Assembly (NCBI RefSeq): GCF_900240335.1
Contig: NZ_LT964979.1
Coordinates: 1,054,001 to 1,118,000 of the forward strand
Direction: 5' to 3'
Source: Flavimobilis massiliensis
GTDB lineage: Bacteria; Actinomycetota; Actinomycetes; Actinomycetales; Cellulomonadaceae
Length of the DNA stretch: 64,000 bases
Shown here one piece after another: positions 46,074-54,323 of the stretch. The position numbers and the translations under genes were made by a program. The notes beneath the pieces were generated by a model. It was not told the DNA's origin. It searched no databases and saw only the letters and a list, made by a program, of their open reading frames with translations. Each line of letters starts with the position of its first letter. Position 1 is the stretch's first letter.

Positions 46074-46733
46074 TCAGCGGCCGACGAGCCCAAGGTCCAG
46101 CGCCCGCACGACCGCGCGCGTCCGGTCACGCACACCGAGCTTGAGCATGATCGCCGAGACGTGGTTCTTCACCGTGCCCTCCGCGAGGTGCAGGCCGCGC
46201 CCGATCTCCCGGTTCGACCATCCCGCGGCGAGGAGCCGCAGAACCTCCGTCTCGCGGGGCGTCATCGACACCGCGGGCCCCGCCGGGACGCGCTCGGCGA
46301 GCGGTGCCGCCGCGAGCCGGTCGAGCACGCGCGCCGTCACCGCGGGCTGCACGAGCCTGTCGCCGCGCGCGAGCGTGAGAACTCCCTCGACGACCTCGTC
46401 GAGGGTGACGTCCTTGAGCAGGTAGCCGCGCGCACCCGCGCGCAGCGCCGCGACGACGAGGTCGTCGTCGTCGAACGTCGTGAGGACGAGGACGGCGGGC
46501 CGGTGCTCGGCCCCCGCGAGCGCCTCGAGCGTCCCGAGACCGTCAAGCACCGGCATGCGCAGGTCGAGCAGGAGGACGTCGGGGCGCGTCGCCGCGACGA
46601 CGTCGAGCGCCTCTCGACCGTCGGAAGCCTCGCCGACGACCTCGATGCCAGCGGCGAGCCCGAGAAGCGCCGCGAGCCCCGCACGGACGAGCGTCTGGTC
46701 GTCCACGAGGACGACCCTCACGGGCGCGTTCAC
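46074..46733 (-). CDS. LuxR-family response regulator
   Basis: 219 aa. The receiver domain (VVLVDDQTLVRAGL, phospho-Asp in DVLLLDLRMP, Lys in GYLLKDV) is followed by a LuxR/NarL helix-turn-helix (MTPRETEVLRLLAAGWSNREIGRGLHLAEGTVKNHVSAIMLKLG). The GTG at 46733 overlaps the kinase stop in a GTGA, so the pair is coupled. It probably controls the divergent ABC exporter, as in DesKR-like arrangements; the inverted repeat at 48020-48044 is a candidate site. Confidence 0.92.
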   Translation of the reverse strand: MNAPVRVVLVDDQTLVRAGLAALLGLAAGIEVVGEASDGREALDVVAATRPDVLLLDLRMPVLDGLGTLEALAGAEHRPAVLVLTTFDDDDLVVAALRAGARGYLLKDVTLDEVVEGVLTLARGDRLVQPAVTARVLDRLAAAPLAERVPAGPAVSMTPRETEVLRLLAAGWSNREIGRGLHLAEGTVKNHVSAIMLKLGVRDRTRAVVRALDLGLVGR

Positions 46734-47968
46734 ACCCGCACCTCCCCCACGACGGGTACGTCCTCGGTGACGCTGCACGTCGTGCGCGGGAGCCGCACGC
46801 GCAACGTGAGCCCTGTCCCGGCCGCGCCCGGCATGACGTCGACGCTGCCATCGAGCGCGTCGACCCGCTCCCGCATTCCTCGCAGCCCCGTGCCCTCGAC
46901 GAGCCCGACGGCACCACGGCCGTCGTCCCGCACGACGACGAGCACCTCCTCGGCCGAGGTCCGCACCTCGACGTCGACGCGTTCCGCACCCGCGTGCCTC
47001 ACGGCATTCGTCACGCCCTCCTGGACGCAGCGCAGGACGACGTGCGCGCAGCCCGGCGCGAGGTCCTCGACACCCTCAGCGGTGAGGACGACGCGCGGGT
47101 GCGGGACCGCGTCGGCGACCGCGGCGAGCGCCGCGGCAAGGTCGGTCGGCGCATCGTCGCGCAGCCGCGCGACGACGGTCCGCACGTCGGAGAGTAGGGA
47201 CTTCGCCGCGCCGCGCGCCGCCGCGACGTGAACCGCCGCCTGCCCGTCGGTGAGGTGGGAGGCGACCTCGAGGTGCACCGCGAGCCCCGCGAGCTGGTGG
47301 CCGACGAGGTCGTGCAGCTCTCGCGAGATCCGCAGCCGCTCGGCCGCACGCGACGCCTCCGCGAGGTCGTCTCGCGCCGACCGCAGCTCCTCGTGCGCGG
47401 CCGTAAGATCCGCGAGCGCCTCGGTGTTCTGCTCCCGCAGGCGCTTCTCCGATGCCGAGGAGTATCCCGTCACCGCCGCGAAGACGACGAGGCCTGCGTA
47501 CATCGTCGTGAGGATGAACGCGAAGGACGTCGAGTCCTCGGACCGCAGCGCGACCACCGCGATGAGCGCGACGTACCCGACGCACACACAGACGACCCAG
47601 CGCCGCGACATCGAGAGCCCCACCGTCGCCGCCGCGACCGAGAGCGGCACCCCCGAGACCCCGTCACGTGGGTCGAGGAGGAACGCGGTGGCCGCGGCGA
47701 CGACGAAGCCGCCGACGAGCCACACCGCAGGGACGGGCAGCGCCCCCTCTGCGAAGGCCAGGACGCCGAAGAGCACGAGGCCCCCGACGTAGGCGACCCA
47801 CCACGCGCCCGAGATCCCGGGAGACCCCGGCGTGAGCACGTACATGGCCGGCATGAGATAGACCGCGGTGCCCGCGACGGCGAGCAGCAGCTCGCGAGTG
47901 TTCCTGCCGTCGGTCCGGCACCGCTCGGGTGCGGGCGCGTCGTCGCGCGTGCGTGTCCGTCCTGTCAC
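46730..47968 (-). CDS. Membrane histidine kinase (HisKA_3)
   Basis: 412 aa. Five or six N-terminal hydrophobic helices (about residues 27-170) without a large extracellular domain suggest it senses a membrane or small-molecule signal. HisKA_3 has the phosphorylated His in RISRELHDLVGHQLAGL, and the HATPase includes VQEGVTNAVRHAGA, DDGRGA and GTGLRGMRERV. Start is GTG 47968, with TAGGGT six bases ahead. It partners the downstream response regulator. Confidence 0.92.
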   Translation of the reverse strand: MTGRTRTRDDAPAPERCRTDGRNTRELLLAVAGTAVYLMPAMYVLTPGSPGISGAWWVAYVGGLVLFGVLAFAEGALPVPAVWLVGGFVVAAATAFLLDPRDGVSGVPLSVAAATVGLSMSRRWVVCVCVGYVALIAVVALRSEDSTSFAFILTTMYAGLVVFAAVTGYSSASEKRLREQNTEALADLTAAHEELRSARDDLAEASRAAERLRISRELHDLVGHQLAGLAVHLEVASHLTDGQAAVHVAAARGAAKSLLSDVRTVVARLRDDAPTDLAAALAAVADAVPHPRVVLTAEGVEDLAPGCAHVVLRCVQEGVTNAVRHAGAERVDVEVRTSAEEVLVVVRDDGRGAVGLVEGTGLRGMRERVDALDGSVDVMPGAAGTGLTLRVRLPRTTCSVTEDVPVVGEVRV

Positions 47969-47980
47969 GTCACCACCCTA
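47969..47980 (-). promoter_or_regulatory. Leaderless promoter of the two-component operon
   Basis: TAGGGT (complement of 47975-47980) is six bases before GTG 47968, identical in hexamer and spacing to dapB. Confidence 0.5.
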
Positions 47981-48019
47981 CGGAGCAGTGTTCGTCCCTG
48001 ACCCGTGCCAGGAGTCATG

Positions 48020-48082
48020 GGTCACGACCCGGACGGTCGTGACCGACGGCACTGTGGCGACCCGGGGCGGTCTCCGTAGCGT
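48020..48082 (+). promoter_or_regulatory. Operator-like inverted repeat and promoter of ABC exporter
   Basis: GGTCACGACC and GGTCGTGACC form a perfect 10-bp inverted repeat with a 5-base spacer (48020-48029, 48035-48044). Downstream, TAGCGT at 48077-48082 is a -10 candidate, placing the repeat near position -57 of the ABC transcript, a usual activator position. It is therefore a likely binding site for the adjacent response regulator. Confidence 0.55.
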
Positions 48083-48146
48083 CGGTGACGGTGGGAACGA
48101 CCCCGCCACGGACGCCGGCCCCGCCCGGTCTGACCCAGGAGGCACC

Positions 48147-49079
48147 ATGCACGCGATCGAGGCACGCGGCCTACGACGCACGTTCGGCGACGTCGTCGCG
48201 GTCGACGGGATCGACCTCGTCGTCGAGCCGGGCGAAGTCGTCGCCGTGCTCGGACCCAACGGTGCCGGCAAGACGACGACGATCGAGATGCTGCTCGGCA
48301 TGCGCACACCGACGGCCGGGACCGTCACCGTCCTCGGTGGGGCCCCGACCGACCGTGCCGTACGCGCACGCGTCGGCGCGATGCTCCAGGACACCGACGC
48401 CCCCGGCTCCCTCACGGCCGCCGAGGTCGTCGACCTCGTCGGCTCCTACCACCCGGTCCGGATCCCGACCGCGCTCGCGCTCGAGCGCGCCGACCTCACC
48501 GAGCATGCGCACAAACGGGTCTCCCAGCTCTCCGGCGGACAGCGCCAGCGCCTCTCGTTTGCGATCGCCATGGTCGGCGACCCCGACGTTCTCTACCTCG
48601 ACGAGCCGACTGCTGCGCTCGACGTCGCCGCGCGCGTCGAGTTGTGGGAGCACGTCCGGGCGTTCGCGGCGCTCGGCCGGACCGTCGTCTACTCGACGCA
48701 CAACCTCGCTGAGGTCAAGGGAACCGCGAGCCGCGTCGTCGTCATCGACCGCGGCCGGATCCTCGCCGACGGCGCGCCCGACGACGTCCGGCGGCTCGTC
48801 GAGGGCGCGACGATCACCCTGACCACCGATGCCTCCGCCACCGCGCTCGGGGCGCTGCCGGGCCTGCGCAGCGTCGAGGACCCGGGCGGCGTCGTCCGCG
48901 CCGTCGTCCTTCATGTCGCCGACCCCGTCGCCGCGCTGCGCACACTGCTCACCTCGGACGCGCACGTGAGCGCGCTCGAGGTCACCGAGGCGAGCCTCGA
49001 GGACGCGTTCTTCGCCCTCACCGGGTCCGCGCACGCTGACGCTCGCACCCCCCAGACGGCCGAGGAGGCCCTGCGATGA
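48147..49079 (+). CDS. ABC-2 type exporter ATP-binding protein
   Basis: 310 aa. Walker A GPNGAGKT, Q-loop region GAMLQDTDAP, signature LSGGQRQRLSFAIA, Walker B VLYLDEPTAALD and H-loop STHNLAEVKG are all present. A C-terminal regulatory extension of ~90 residues ends with EVTEASLEDAFFALTG, typical of DrrA/CcmA-type exporters. The ATG has AGGAGG four bases upstream. Its stop overlaps the permease start. The substrate is unknown; drug or lipid export is usual. Confidence 0.92.
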   Translation: MHAIEARGLRRTFGDVVAVDGIDLVVEPGEVVAVLGPNGAGKTTTIEMLLGMRTPTAGTVTVLGGAPTDRAVRARVGAMLQDTDAPGSLTAAEVVDLVGSYHPVRIPTALALERADLTEHAHKRVSQLSGGQRQRLSFAIAMVGDPDVLYLDEPTAALDVAARVELWEHVRAFAALGRTVVYSTHNLAEVKGTASRVVVIDRGRILADGAPDDVRRLVEGATITLTTDASATALGALPGLRSVEDPGGVVRAVVLHVADPVAALRTLLTSDAHVSALEVTEASLEDAFFALTGSAHADARTPQTAEEALR

Positions 49080-49912
49080 CCACGCTCGATCACGTCCGCT
49101 CCCCCGAGGCCTACGCGGGCCCCGGCCCCTTCGGCGTCCTCGCCGCCCAAGTGCGCGCCGAGGTGCTCCGCTACCGGCGTCTGCCCGAGTACGTCGTCGG
49201 GGTCGTGGTCCTGCCCGTCATCCTCTTCGCGATGTTCGGCCTGCCCAACGCAGAGCGGACGCTCCCGGGCGGCACGAGCGTCGTCGCCCTGCTATTCGTG
49301 TCCTTCGCGTGCTACGGCATCGTCTCGCAGGCGCTCTTCACGTTCGGCGCCGACCTCGCCGAGGAACGCCAGCAGGGCTGGCTGCGTCGCCTGCGCGCGA
49401 CGCCCATGCCGATGAGCGTGTACTTCGGCGGCAAACTCGCACTGTCGCTCGTCTGGTCGCTCGTGACGATCACCGGTATCGCGCTCCTCGCGCAGCTCGC
49501 GGGGAACGCCGGGTTCTCGCCCGCACGGCTCGCGACGACCGTCGGCGTCCTCCTGCTGGGCACGGTGTGCTTCTCTCCCATGGGGTCCGCAATCGCCTAC
49601 TGGGCGCGGCCACGGGCGGCGACGACGATCGTCAACCTCGTCTTCCTGCCGCTGTCGTTCCTCTCGGGCTTCTTCTTCCCGCTCTCGCAGCTTCCCGACG
49701 TCCTCCAGGGCATCGCGCCGTGGCTGCCGACGTACCACTTCGGTCAGCTCGCCTGGGGTGCCATGGCTCCGGCCGACGACATCTCGCTGTTCGGCGCGAC
49801 GACCGGCGGATCGACGTGGCTCCACGTGGTCGTCGTCGTCGGCTGGGGCGTCGCGTGCACGGTGCTCACGGCGCTCGGCTACCGCCGCGACCTCGACCGC
49901 GAACGCTCCTGA
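49076..49912 (+). CDS. ABC-2 type exporter permease
   Basis: 278 aa with six hydrophobic segments, including VVGVVVLPVILFAMFGLP, VALLFVSFACYGIVSQALFTFG, ALSLVWSLVTITGIALL and LVFLPLSFLSGFFFPLSQLP. The motif ERQQGWLRRLRATPMP is the conserved cytoplasmic loop of ABC-2 permeases. It overlaps the ATPase gene in an ATGA. A perfect 19-bp hairpin lies 72 bases after the stop. Confidence 0.9.
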   Translation: MTTLDHVRSPEAYAGPGPFGVLAAQVRAEVLRYRRLPEYVVGVVVLPVILFAMFGLPNAERTLPGGTSVVALLFVSFACYGIVSQALFTFGADLAEERQQGWLRRLRATPMPMSVYFGGKLALSLVWSLVTITGIALLAQLAGNAGFSPARLATTVGVLLLGTVCFSPMGSAIAYWARPRAATTIVNLVFLPLSFLSGFFFPLSQLPDVLQGIAPWLPTYHFGQLAWGAMAPADDISLFGATTGGSTWLHVVVVVGWGVACTVLTALGYRRDLDRERS

Positions 49913-49983
49913 CGCCCTCGCTGCTCGTCGCGGTGCGGCACCTTCCCGCATGTGCTGCACGTCGACGGGCCGCCCTCTTTCGG

Positions 49984-50028
49984 CTCGTAGGTCTGGAGCA
50001 CCGTTCGATGGTGCTCCAGACCTACGAG
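49984..50028 (+). terminator. Perfect 19-bp hairpin after ABC operon
   Basis: The arm CTCGTAGGTCTGGAGCACC (49984-50002) is exactly inverted at 50010-50028 around a 7-base loop. It is less GC-rich than the other hairpins here and lies 71 bases past the stop. It probably terminates the exporter operon, but its length and perfection also fit a mobile-repeat remnant. Confidence 0.6.
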
Positions 50029-50102
50029 TCGCGACGGTTCTGCGACTCGGAGCGCGGCTGCACTCCCGCACCGTCCACAGGCGCGGCGGGTTGCCGAGCG
50101 GG

Positions 50103-50145
50103 ACGACGACGGCTCTGCGCACCGTGGGCGCAGAGCCGTCGTCGT
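50103..50145 (-). terminator. Terminator hairpin after proS
   Basis: A perfect 18-bp stem (50103-50120 with 50128-50145) and a 7-base loop lie 16 bases beyond the proS stop. No U-tract. Confidence 0.75.
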
Positions 50146-50161
50146 GAGAACCTGCCCAGCG

Positions 50162-51943
50162 TCAGTCGGCCAGCAGTCCGGCGACTCGCTCCGCGACCGT
50201 CTCGACGGCCGAGCCGACCGCGAGCTGCTGGGCCTCGCCCGCGCGCGGGCGAACCTCGACGACGCCGTCGGCGAGCCCACGGCCCACGACGACGAGCAGC
50301 GGCACGCCGAGCAACTCCGCATCGGCGAACTTCACGCCCGGGGACACCTTCGGACGGTCGTCGTAGAGCACCTCGACGCCGCGGGCCGAGAGCTCCGTCG
50401 CGATGCGCTCGGCCTCCGCGAACACCGCGGCGTCCTTGCCCGTCGCGACGACGTGAACGTGCGCGGGCGCGACGTGCGCGGGCCACGCGAGGCCCTTGTC
50501 GTCGTGGTTCGCCTCGGCGAGCGCCGCAAGCACGCGCGTCACACCGATGCCGTACGAGCCCATCGTCACGGTCACCTGCTTACCGTTGACGTCGAGCACC
50601 TTGAGACCGAGCGACTCCGAGTACTTCCGCCCCAGCTGGAAGATGTGGCCGATCTCGATGCCGCGCGCGAACTCAAGCTCGCCCGAACCGTCGGGCGCGA
50701 CGTCGCCCGGGCGGACCTCTGCCGCCTCAACCGTGCCGTCACCGACGAAGTCGCGGCCCGCGACGAGGTCGACGACGTGCGCGTCGACCGCGTTCGCGCC
50801 CGTAACCCAGCGAGTGCCGGTGACGACGCGCGGGTCGAGGAGGTAGCGGATCGCGTCCTCGTCGCCCGTGTGGGCACGACCGAGGACCTGCGGACCGATG
50901 AAGCCCTTGACGAGCGTCGGGTTCTTCGCGAAGTCGGCGTCCGTCGCAGGCTCAACCTCGGCCGGCGCGAACGACGCCTCGGCACGCTTGAGGTCGATCT
51001 CACGGTCGCCGGGAACACCGACGACGACGATCTCCCTCTCGCCACCCGGGTGCGTGAGGGCGAGGACGACGTTCTTGAGCGTGTCCGCGGCCGACCACGC
51101 GCGACCGTCCGTCCGCGGGTGCGACGCGTCGAGGAGCGCGACGAGGGACTCGATCGTCGCAGCGCCCGGCGTCGGCACGACCGACGCGGCCGGGACGTCG
51201 GCGAAGTCAAGAGCGTCGGGCACCGGCGTGACGACGGCCTCGACGTTCGCCGCATACCCGCCGGCCGTCCGCACAAACGTGTCCTCACCGATGGGGCTCG
51301 GCGAGAGGAACTCCTCCGAGCGGGAGCCGCCCATCGCGCCCGCCGTCGCGGCGACGATGACGTAGTCGAGACCGAGGCGCGTGAAGATCCGCTCGTACGC
51401 GTCACGCTGCGCCTGGTAGGACACGTCGAGGCCCGCGTCGTCGACGTCGAACGAGTACGCGTCCTTCATGATGAACTCGCGGCCGCGGATGAGGCCCGCG
51501 CGCGGGCGCGCCTCGTCGCGGTACTTCGTCTGCACCTGGAAGAGCGTGAGCGGCAGGTCCTTGTACGACGAGTACAGGTCCTTGACGAGGAGCGTGAACA
51601 TTTCCTCGTGCGTCGGCGCGAGCAGGTAGTCGGCCTCCTTGCGGTCCTGGAGGCGGAAGAGGTTGGGACCGTACTCGGTCCAGCGGCCCGTCGCCTCGTA
51701 CGGCTCGCGCGGCAGGAGCGCAGGGAAGTGCACCTCCTGCGCACCGGACGCGACCATCTCCTCGCGCACCACGGCCTCGACCTTCGCGAGGACGCGCAGG
51801 CCGAGCGGGAGCCACGAGTAGATGCCGGGCGCCGCCCGACGGATGTAGCCCGCACGGACGAGGAGCCTGTGGCTCGCCACCTCCGCGTCGGCAGGGTCTT
51901 CGCGCAGCGTGCGCAGGAACAGCGTGGACATCCGCAGGAGCAT
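50162..51943 (-). CDS. proS: Prolyl-tRNA synthetase
   Basis: 593 aa, the bacterial-type ProRS with an editing insert. It has class II motif 1 (VREEMVASGAQEVHFPALLP), motif 2 (TKYRDEARPRAGLIRGREFIMKDAYSF) and motif 3 near the end (GIGVTRVLAALAE). The INS editing domain occupies about residues 220-410. It charges tRNA-Pro. The ATG at 51943 follows TAGGAT by seven bases; in-frame extension to 52180 overlaps the GNAT gene antisense and is not similar to ProRS. Confidence 0.96.
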   Translation of the reverse strand: MLLRMSTLFLRTLREDPADAEVASHRLLVRAGYIRRAAPGIYSWLPLGLRVLAKVEAVVREEMVASGAQEVHFPALLPREPYEATGRWTEYGPNLFRLQDRKEADYLLAPTHEEMFTLLVKDLYSSYKDLPLTLFQVQTKYRDEARPRAGLIRGREFIMKDAYSFDVDDAGLDVSYQAQRDAYERIFTRLGLDYVIVAATAGAMGGSRSEEFLSPSPIGEDTFVRTAGGYAANVEAVVTPVPDALDFADVPAASVVPTPGAATIESLVALLDASHPRTDGRAWSAADTLKNVVLALTHPGGEREIVVVGVPGDREIDLKRAEASFAPAEVEPATDADFAKNPTLVKGFIGPQVLGRAHTGDEDAIRYLLDPRVVTGTRWVTGANAVDAHVVDLVAGRDFVGDGTVEAAEVRPGDVAPDGSGELEFARGIEIGHIFQLGRKYSESLGLKVLDVNGKQVTVTMGSYGIGVTRVLAALAEANHDDKGLAWPAHVAPAHVHVVATGKDAAVFAEAERIATELSARGVEVLYDDRPKVSPGVKFADAELLGVPLLVVVGRGLADGVVEVRPRAGEAQQLAVGSAVETVAERVAGLLAD

Positions 51944-51956
51944 GGGGTCGATCCTA
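51944..51956 (-). promoter_or_regulatory. Leaderless promoter of proS
   Basis: TAGGAT (complement of 51951-51956) ends seven bases before the proS ATG, with no ribosome site. Confidence 0.55.
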
Positions 51957-51993
51957 CCGCCGCACGACGTCCCCCCGGCGCGGCCGACCCCGC

Positions 51994-52947
51994 TCAGAAG
52001 AGGACGGTCGCGAACGTCCCGACCTGCTCGAAACCGACCCGACGGTACGTCGCGAGCGCACGCTCGTTGTAGGAGTTCACGTAGAGCGAGACGACACCGA
52101 ACCGCTCGAGCGTCGCGGTGACGACCGCAGCCATCGCCGGCGCCGCGATCCCCTCGCCGCGCCGCGCCGGGGTCACCCACACGCCCTGGACCTGGGCGAC
52201 CGGCCCGGCAAGTGCGCCGAGCTCGGCCTTGAAAACGACGTGCTCACGCACCGGAAGCCCCTGCGGCAGGACCCGGCCGAGGACCTCGGCAGCGTCGACC
52301 TCCGCACGGGCACCCGCTGCGGTCCGGACGAACGTCCGGCCTTGCGCCGCGAGCGACCGCACTCGTTCGACGTACGCACCCGGCGCCGCCCCGAGGGGCG
52401 AGTAGCCGACCTCCTCGAGGAACATCGCGACGCTGGCCGGCAGGAGCGCCGGCAGCTCGTCGGGCACCGCGAGCCGCCCCTCGCCGTCGGGTGCGACGTC
52501 CGGCGCCCGGTCAAGCACGAGCGACGGCTGCTCCGGACGCACGTCCCTCACGGGACCCCACGAGGCTCCGAGCCGGTCCCACAGACCCAGCACGTGCTCA
52601 GCAGGCCCGACGATCGAGGACGCCTTCCGACCTCCGCGACGCAGCTCAGCACCGAACGCGTCGAGCGCCGCCTCGGCGTCCGGCCCCGTGAGGTCACCGA
52701 GCACAGGCACGACGTTCGCCCCCACCCAGCACAGCGCGCGCGGCTCCCCCACCCCAGGGAACAACCACCCGTGCGCTCCGACGGCGGCGAGCCCCGTCTG
52801 GAGCGCAGGTCGCAGCCGTGACGCGGCGAGCACCGACGCGACGGGATCGACCGCGCAGAGCGCGAGCGCGACCGGAACGTCGTCGTCCGTGAGCGCACGG
52901 ACCGACGTGCTGCGCGCGACGCCCTGGCCGCGCAACCACCGTCCCAT
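51994..52947 (-). CDS. DUF4081/GNAT-family acetyltransferase
   Basis: 317 aa. The N-terminal half resembles DUF4081 (ALCAVDPVASVLAASRL, ALCWVGANVVPV, IVGPAEHVLGLWDRL). The C-terminal half is GNAT: VQGVWVTPARRGEGIAAPAMAAVV is the acetyl-CoA loop and LYVNSYNERALATYRRVGFEQVGTFATVLF is the classic end. It is the orthologue-like neighbour of ispG in mycobacteria. Its acceptor is unknown. ATG 52947 has CACAAT six bases upstream. Confidence 0.85.
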   Translation of the reverse strand: MGRWLRGQGVARSTSVRALTDDDVPVALALCAVDPVASVLAASRLRPALQTGLAAVGAHGWLFPGVGEPRALCWVGANVVPVLGDLTGPDAEAALDAFGAELRRGGRKASSIVGPAEHVLGLWDRLGASWGPVRDVRPEQPSLVLDRAPDVAPDGEGRLAVPDELPALLPASVAMFLEEVGYSPLGAAPGAYVERVRSLAAQGRTFVRTAAGARAEVDAAEVLGRVLPQGLPVREHVVFKAELGALAGPVAQVQGVWVTPARRGEGIAAPAMAAVVTATLERFGVVSLYVNSYNERALATYRRVGFEQVGTFATVLF

Positions 52948-52959
52948 GAGCCGATTGTG
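52948..52959 (-). promoter_or_regulatory. Leaderless promoter of GNAT gene
   Basis: CACAAT (complement of 52954-52959) is six bases from ATG 52947. Confidence 0.4.
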
Positions 52960-53000
52960 CCGCACGCGCCCTCCCGGTTCGACGTGACGTTCGCCTGAGG

Positions 53001-53042
53001 ACGTGTGAGCCCCGGCGGGAGGACCCGCCGGGGCTCACACGT
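53001..53042 (-). terminator. Terminator hairpin after ispG
   Basis: A perfect 19-bp stem (53001-53019 with 53024-53042) and a 4-base loop lie 13 bases past the ispG stop. It ends the rlmN-to-ispG run of minus-strand genes. Confidence 0.8.
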
Positions 53043-53055
53043 GGGGCCTCGGGCG

Positions 53056-54219
53056 TCAGCGGCCGACGTTCACCGACGGCGCCGTGCCCTCGACGGGCTC
53101 CATCGTCGCTGCGATGCGCATGGCCTCCTCGATGAGGGTCTCGACGATCGCGTGCTCGGGAACGGTCTTGATGACCTCGCCCTTCACGAAGATCTGCCCC
53201 TTGCCGTTGCCGGACGCGACACCGAGGTCGGCCTCGCGGGCCTCGCCCGGACCGTTGACGACACAGCCCATGACGGCGACGCGCAGCGGCACCTCGAGCC
53301 CCTCGAGGCCCGCGGTCACCTGCTCGGCAAGCGTGTAGACGTCAACCTGCGCGCGCCCGCACGACGGGCACGAGACGATCTCGAGCTTGCGCTCCTTGAG
53401 GTTGAGCGACTGGAGGATCTGGATGCCGACCTTGACCTCCTCGACGGGAGGTGCCGAAAGCGAGACACGGATCGTGTCGCCGATCCCCTGGCTGAGCAGC
53501 GCGCCGAACGCCGTAGCGGACTTGATCGTGCCCTGGAAGGCCGGCCCGGCCTCGGTGACCCCGAGGTGCAGCGGCCAGTCGCCCCGCTCCGCGAGGAGCT
53601 CGTAGGCGCGCACCATGACGACGGGGTCGTTGTGCTTGACGGAGATCTTGAAGTCGTGGAAGTCGTGCTCCTCGAAGAGCGACGCCTCCCACACCGCCGA
53701 CTCGACGAGCGCCTCAGCCGTCGCCTTGCCGTACTTCTGCAGCAGGCGCGGGTCGAGGGATCCCGCGTTGACTCCGATGCGGATCGACGTGCCGGCGTCC
53801 TTCGCCGCCTGCGCGATCTGCTTGACCTGGTCGTCGAACTTGCGGATGTTGCCCGGGTTGACACGGACTGCCGCGCAGCCCGCGTCGATCGCCGCGAAGA
53901 CATACTTGGGCTGGAAGTGGATGTCGGCGATGACGGGGATCTGCGACTTCTTCGCAATGATCGGCAGCGCCTCGGCGTCGTCTTGCGACGGGCACGCGAC
54001 GCGCACGATGTCACAGCCCGCGGCCGTGAGCTCGGCGATCTGCTGCAGGGTCGCATTGATGTCGGTCGTCGGGGTCGTCGTCATCGACTGCACCGAGATC
54101 GGTGCACCTCCGCCGACGGGGACAGAACCCACGTTGATACGACGGGTGGGTCGACGGGGAGCCAGGACGGGAGGTGCTTCCTTCACCGCCGGCATGCCAA
54201 GACTGATCGGTACGCTCAC
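53056..54219 (-). CDS. ispG: 4-hydroxy-3-methylbut-2-enyl diphosphate synthase
   Basis: 387 aa. A TIM barrel starts with INVGSVPVGGGAPISVQSMTTT. The [4Fe-4S] Cys residues appear in SCPSCGR and in MGCVVNGPGEA. It catalyses the penultimate MEP-pathway step to isoprenoids. Start is GTG 54219; GATACT six bases ahead may be a weak leaderless -10. It follows the site-2 protease gene after ~100 bases. Together with dxr it shows that this organism uses the MEP route. Confidence 0.96.
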   Translation of the reverse strand: MSVPISLGMPAVKEAPPVLAPRRPTRRINVGSVPVGGGAPISVQSMTTTPTTDINATLQQIAELTAAGCDIVRVACPSQDDAEALPIIAKKSQIPVIADIHFQPKYVFAAIDAGCAAVRVNPGNIRKFDDQVKQIAQAAKDAGTSIRIGVNAGSLDPRLLQKYGKATAEALVESAVWEASLFEEHDFHDFKISVKHNDPVVMVRAYELLAERGDWPLHLGVTEAGPAFQGTIKSATAFGALLSQGIGDTIRVSLSAPPVEEVKVGIQILQSLNLKERKLEIVSCPSCGRAQVDVYTLAEQVTAGLEGLEVPLRVAVMGCVVNGPGEAREADLGVASGNGKGQIFVKGEVIKTVPEHAIVETLIEEAMRIAATMEPVEGTAPSVNVGR

Positions 54220-54323
54220 CCCGCCAGTATCCCCCGTCGCGCCACCAGCTCGCGCATGACACCGCTCACGTGCACGAATCCCACCCAGCAGCAGTGGTCC
54301 GCGTCACCTCCGGCGCGCCGGCG

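Noticed and set aside
49913..50161. tRNA or small RNA gene in the gap with two hairpins
   Set aside because: The stems are simple perfect hairpins with no cloverleaf, no T-arm consensus and no CCA; terminators explain them better.
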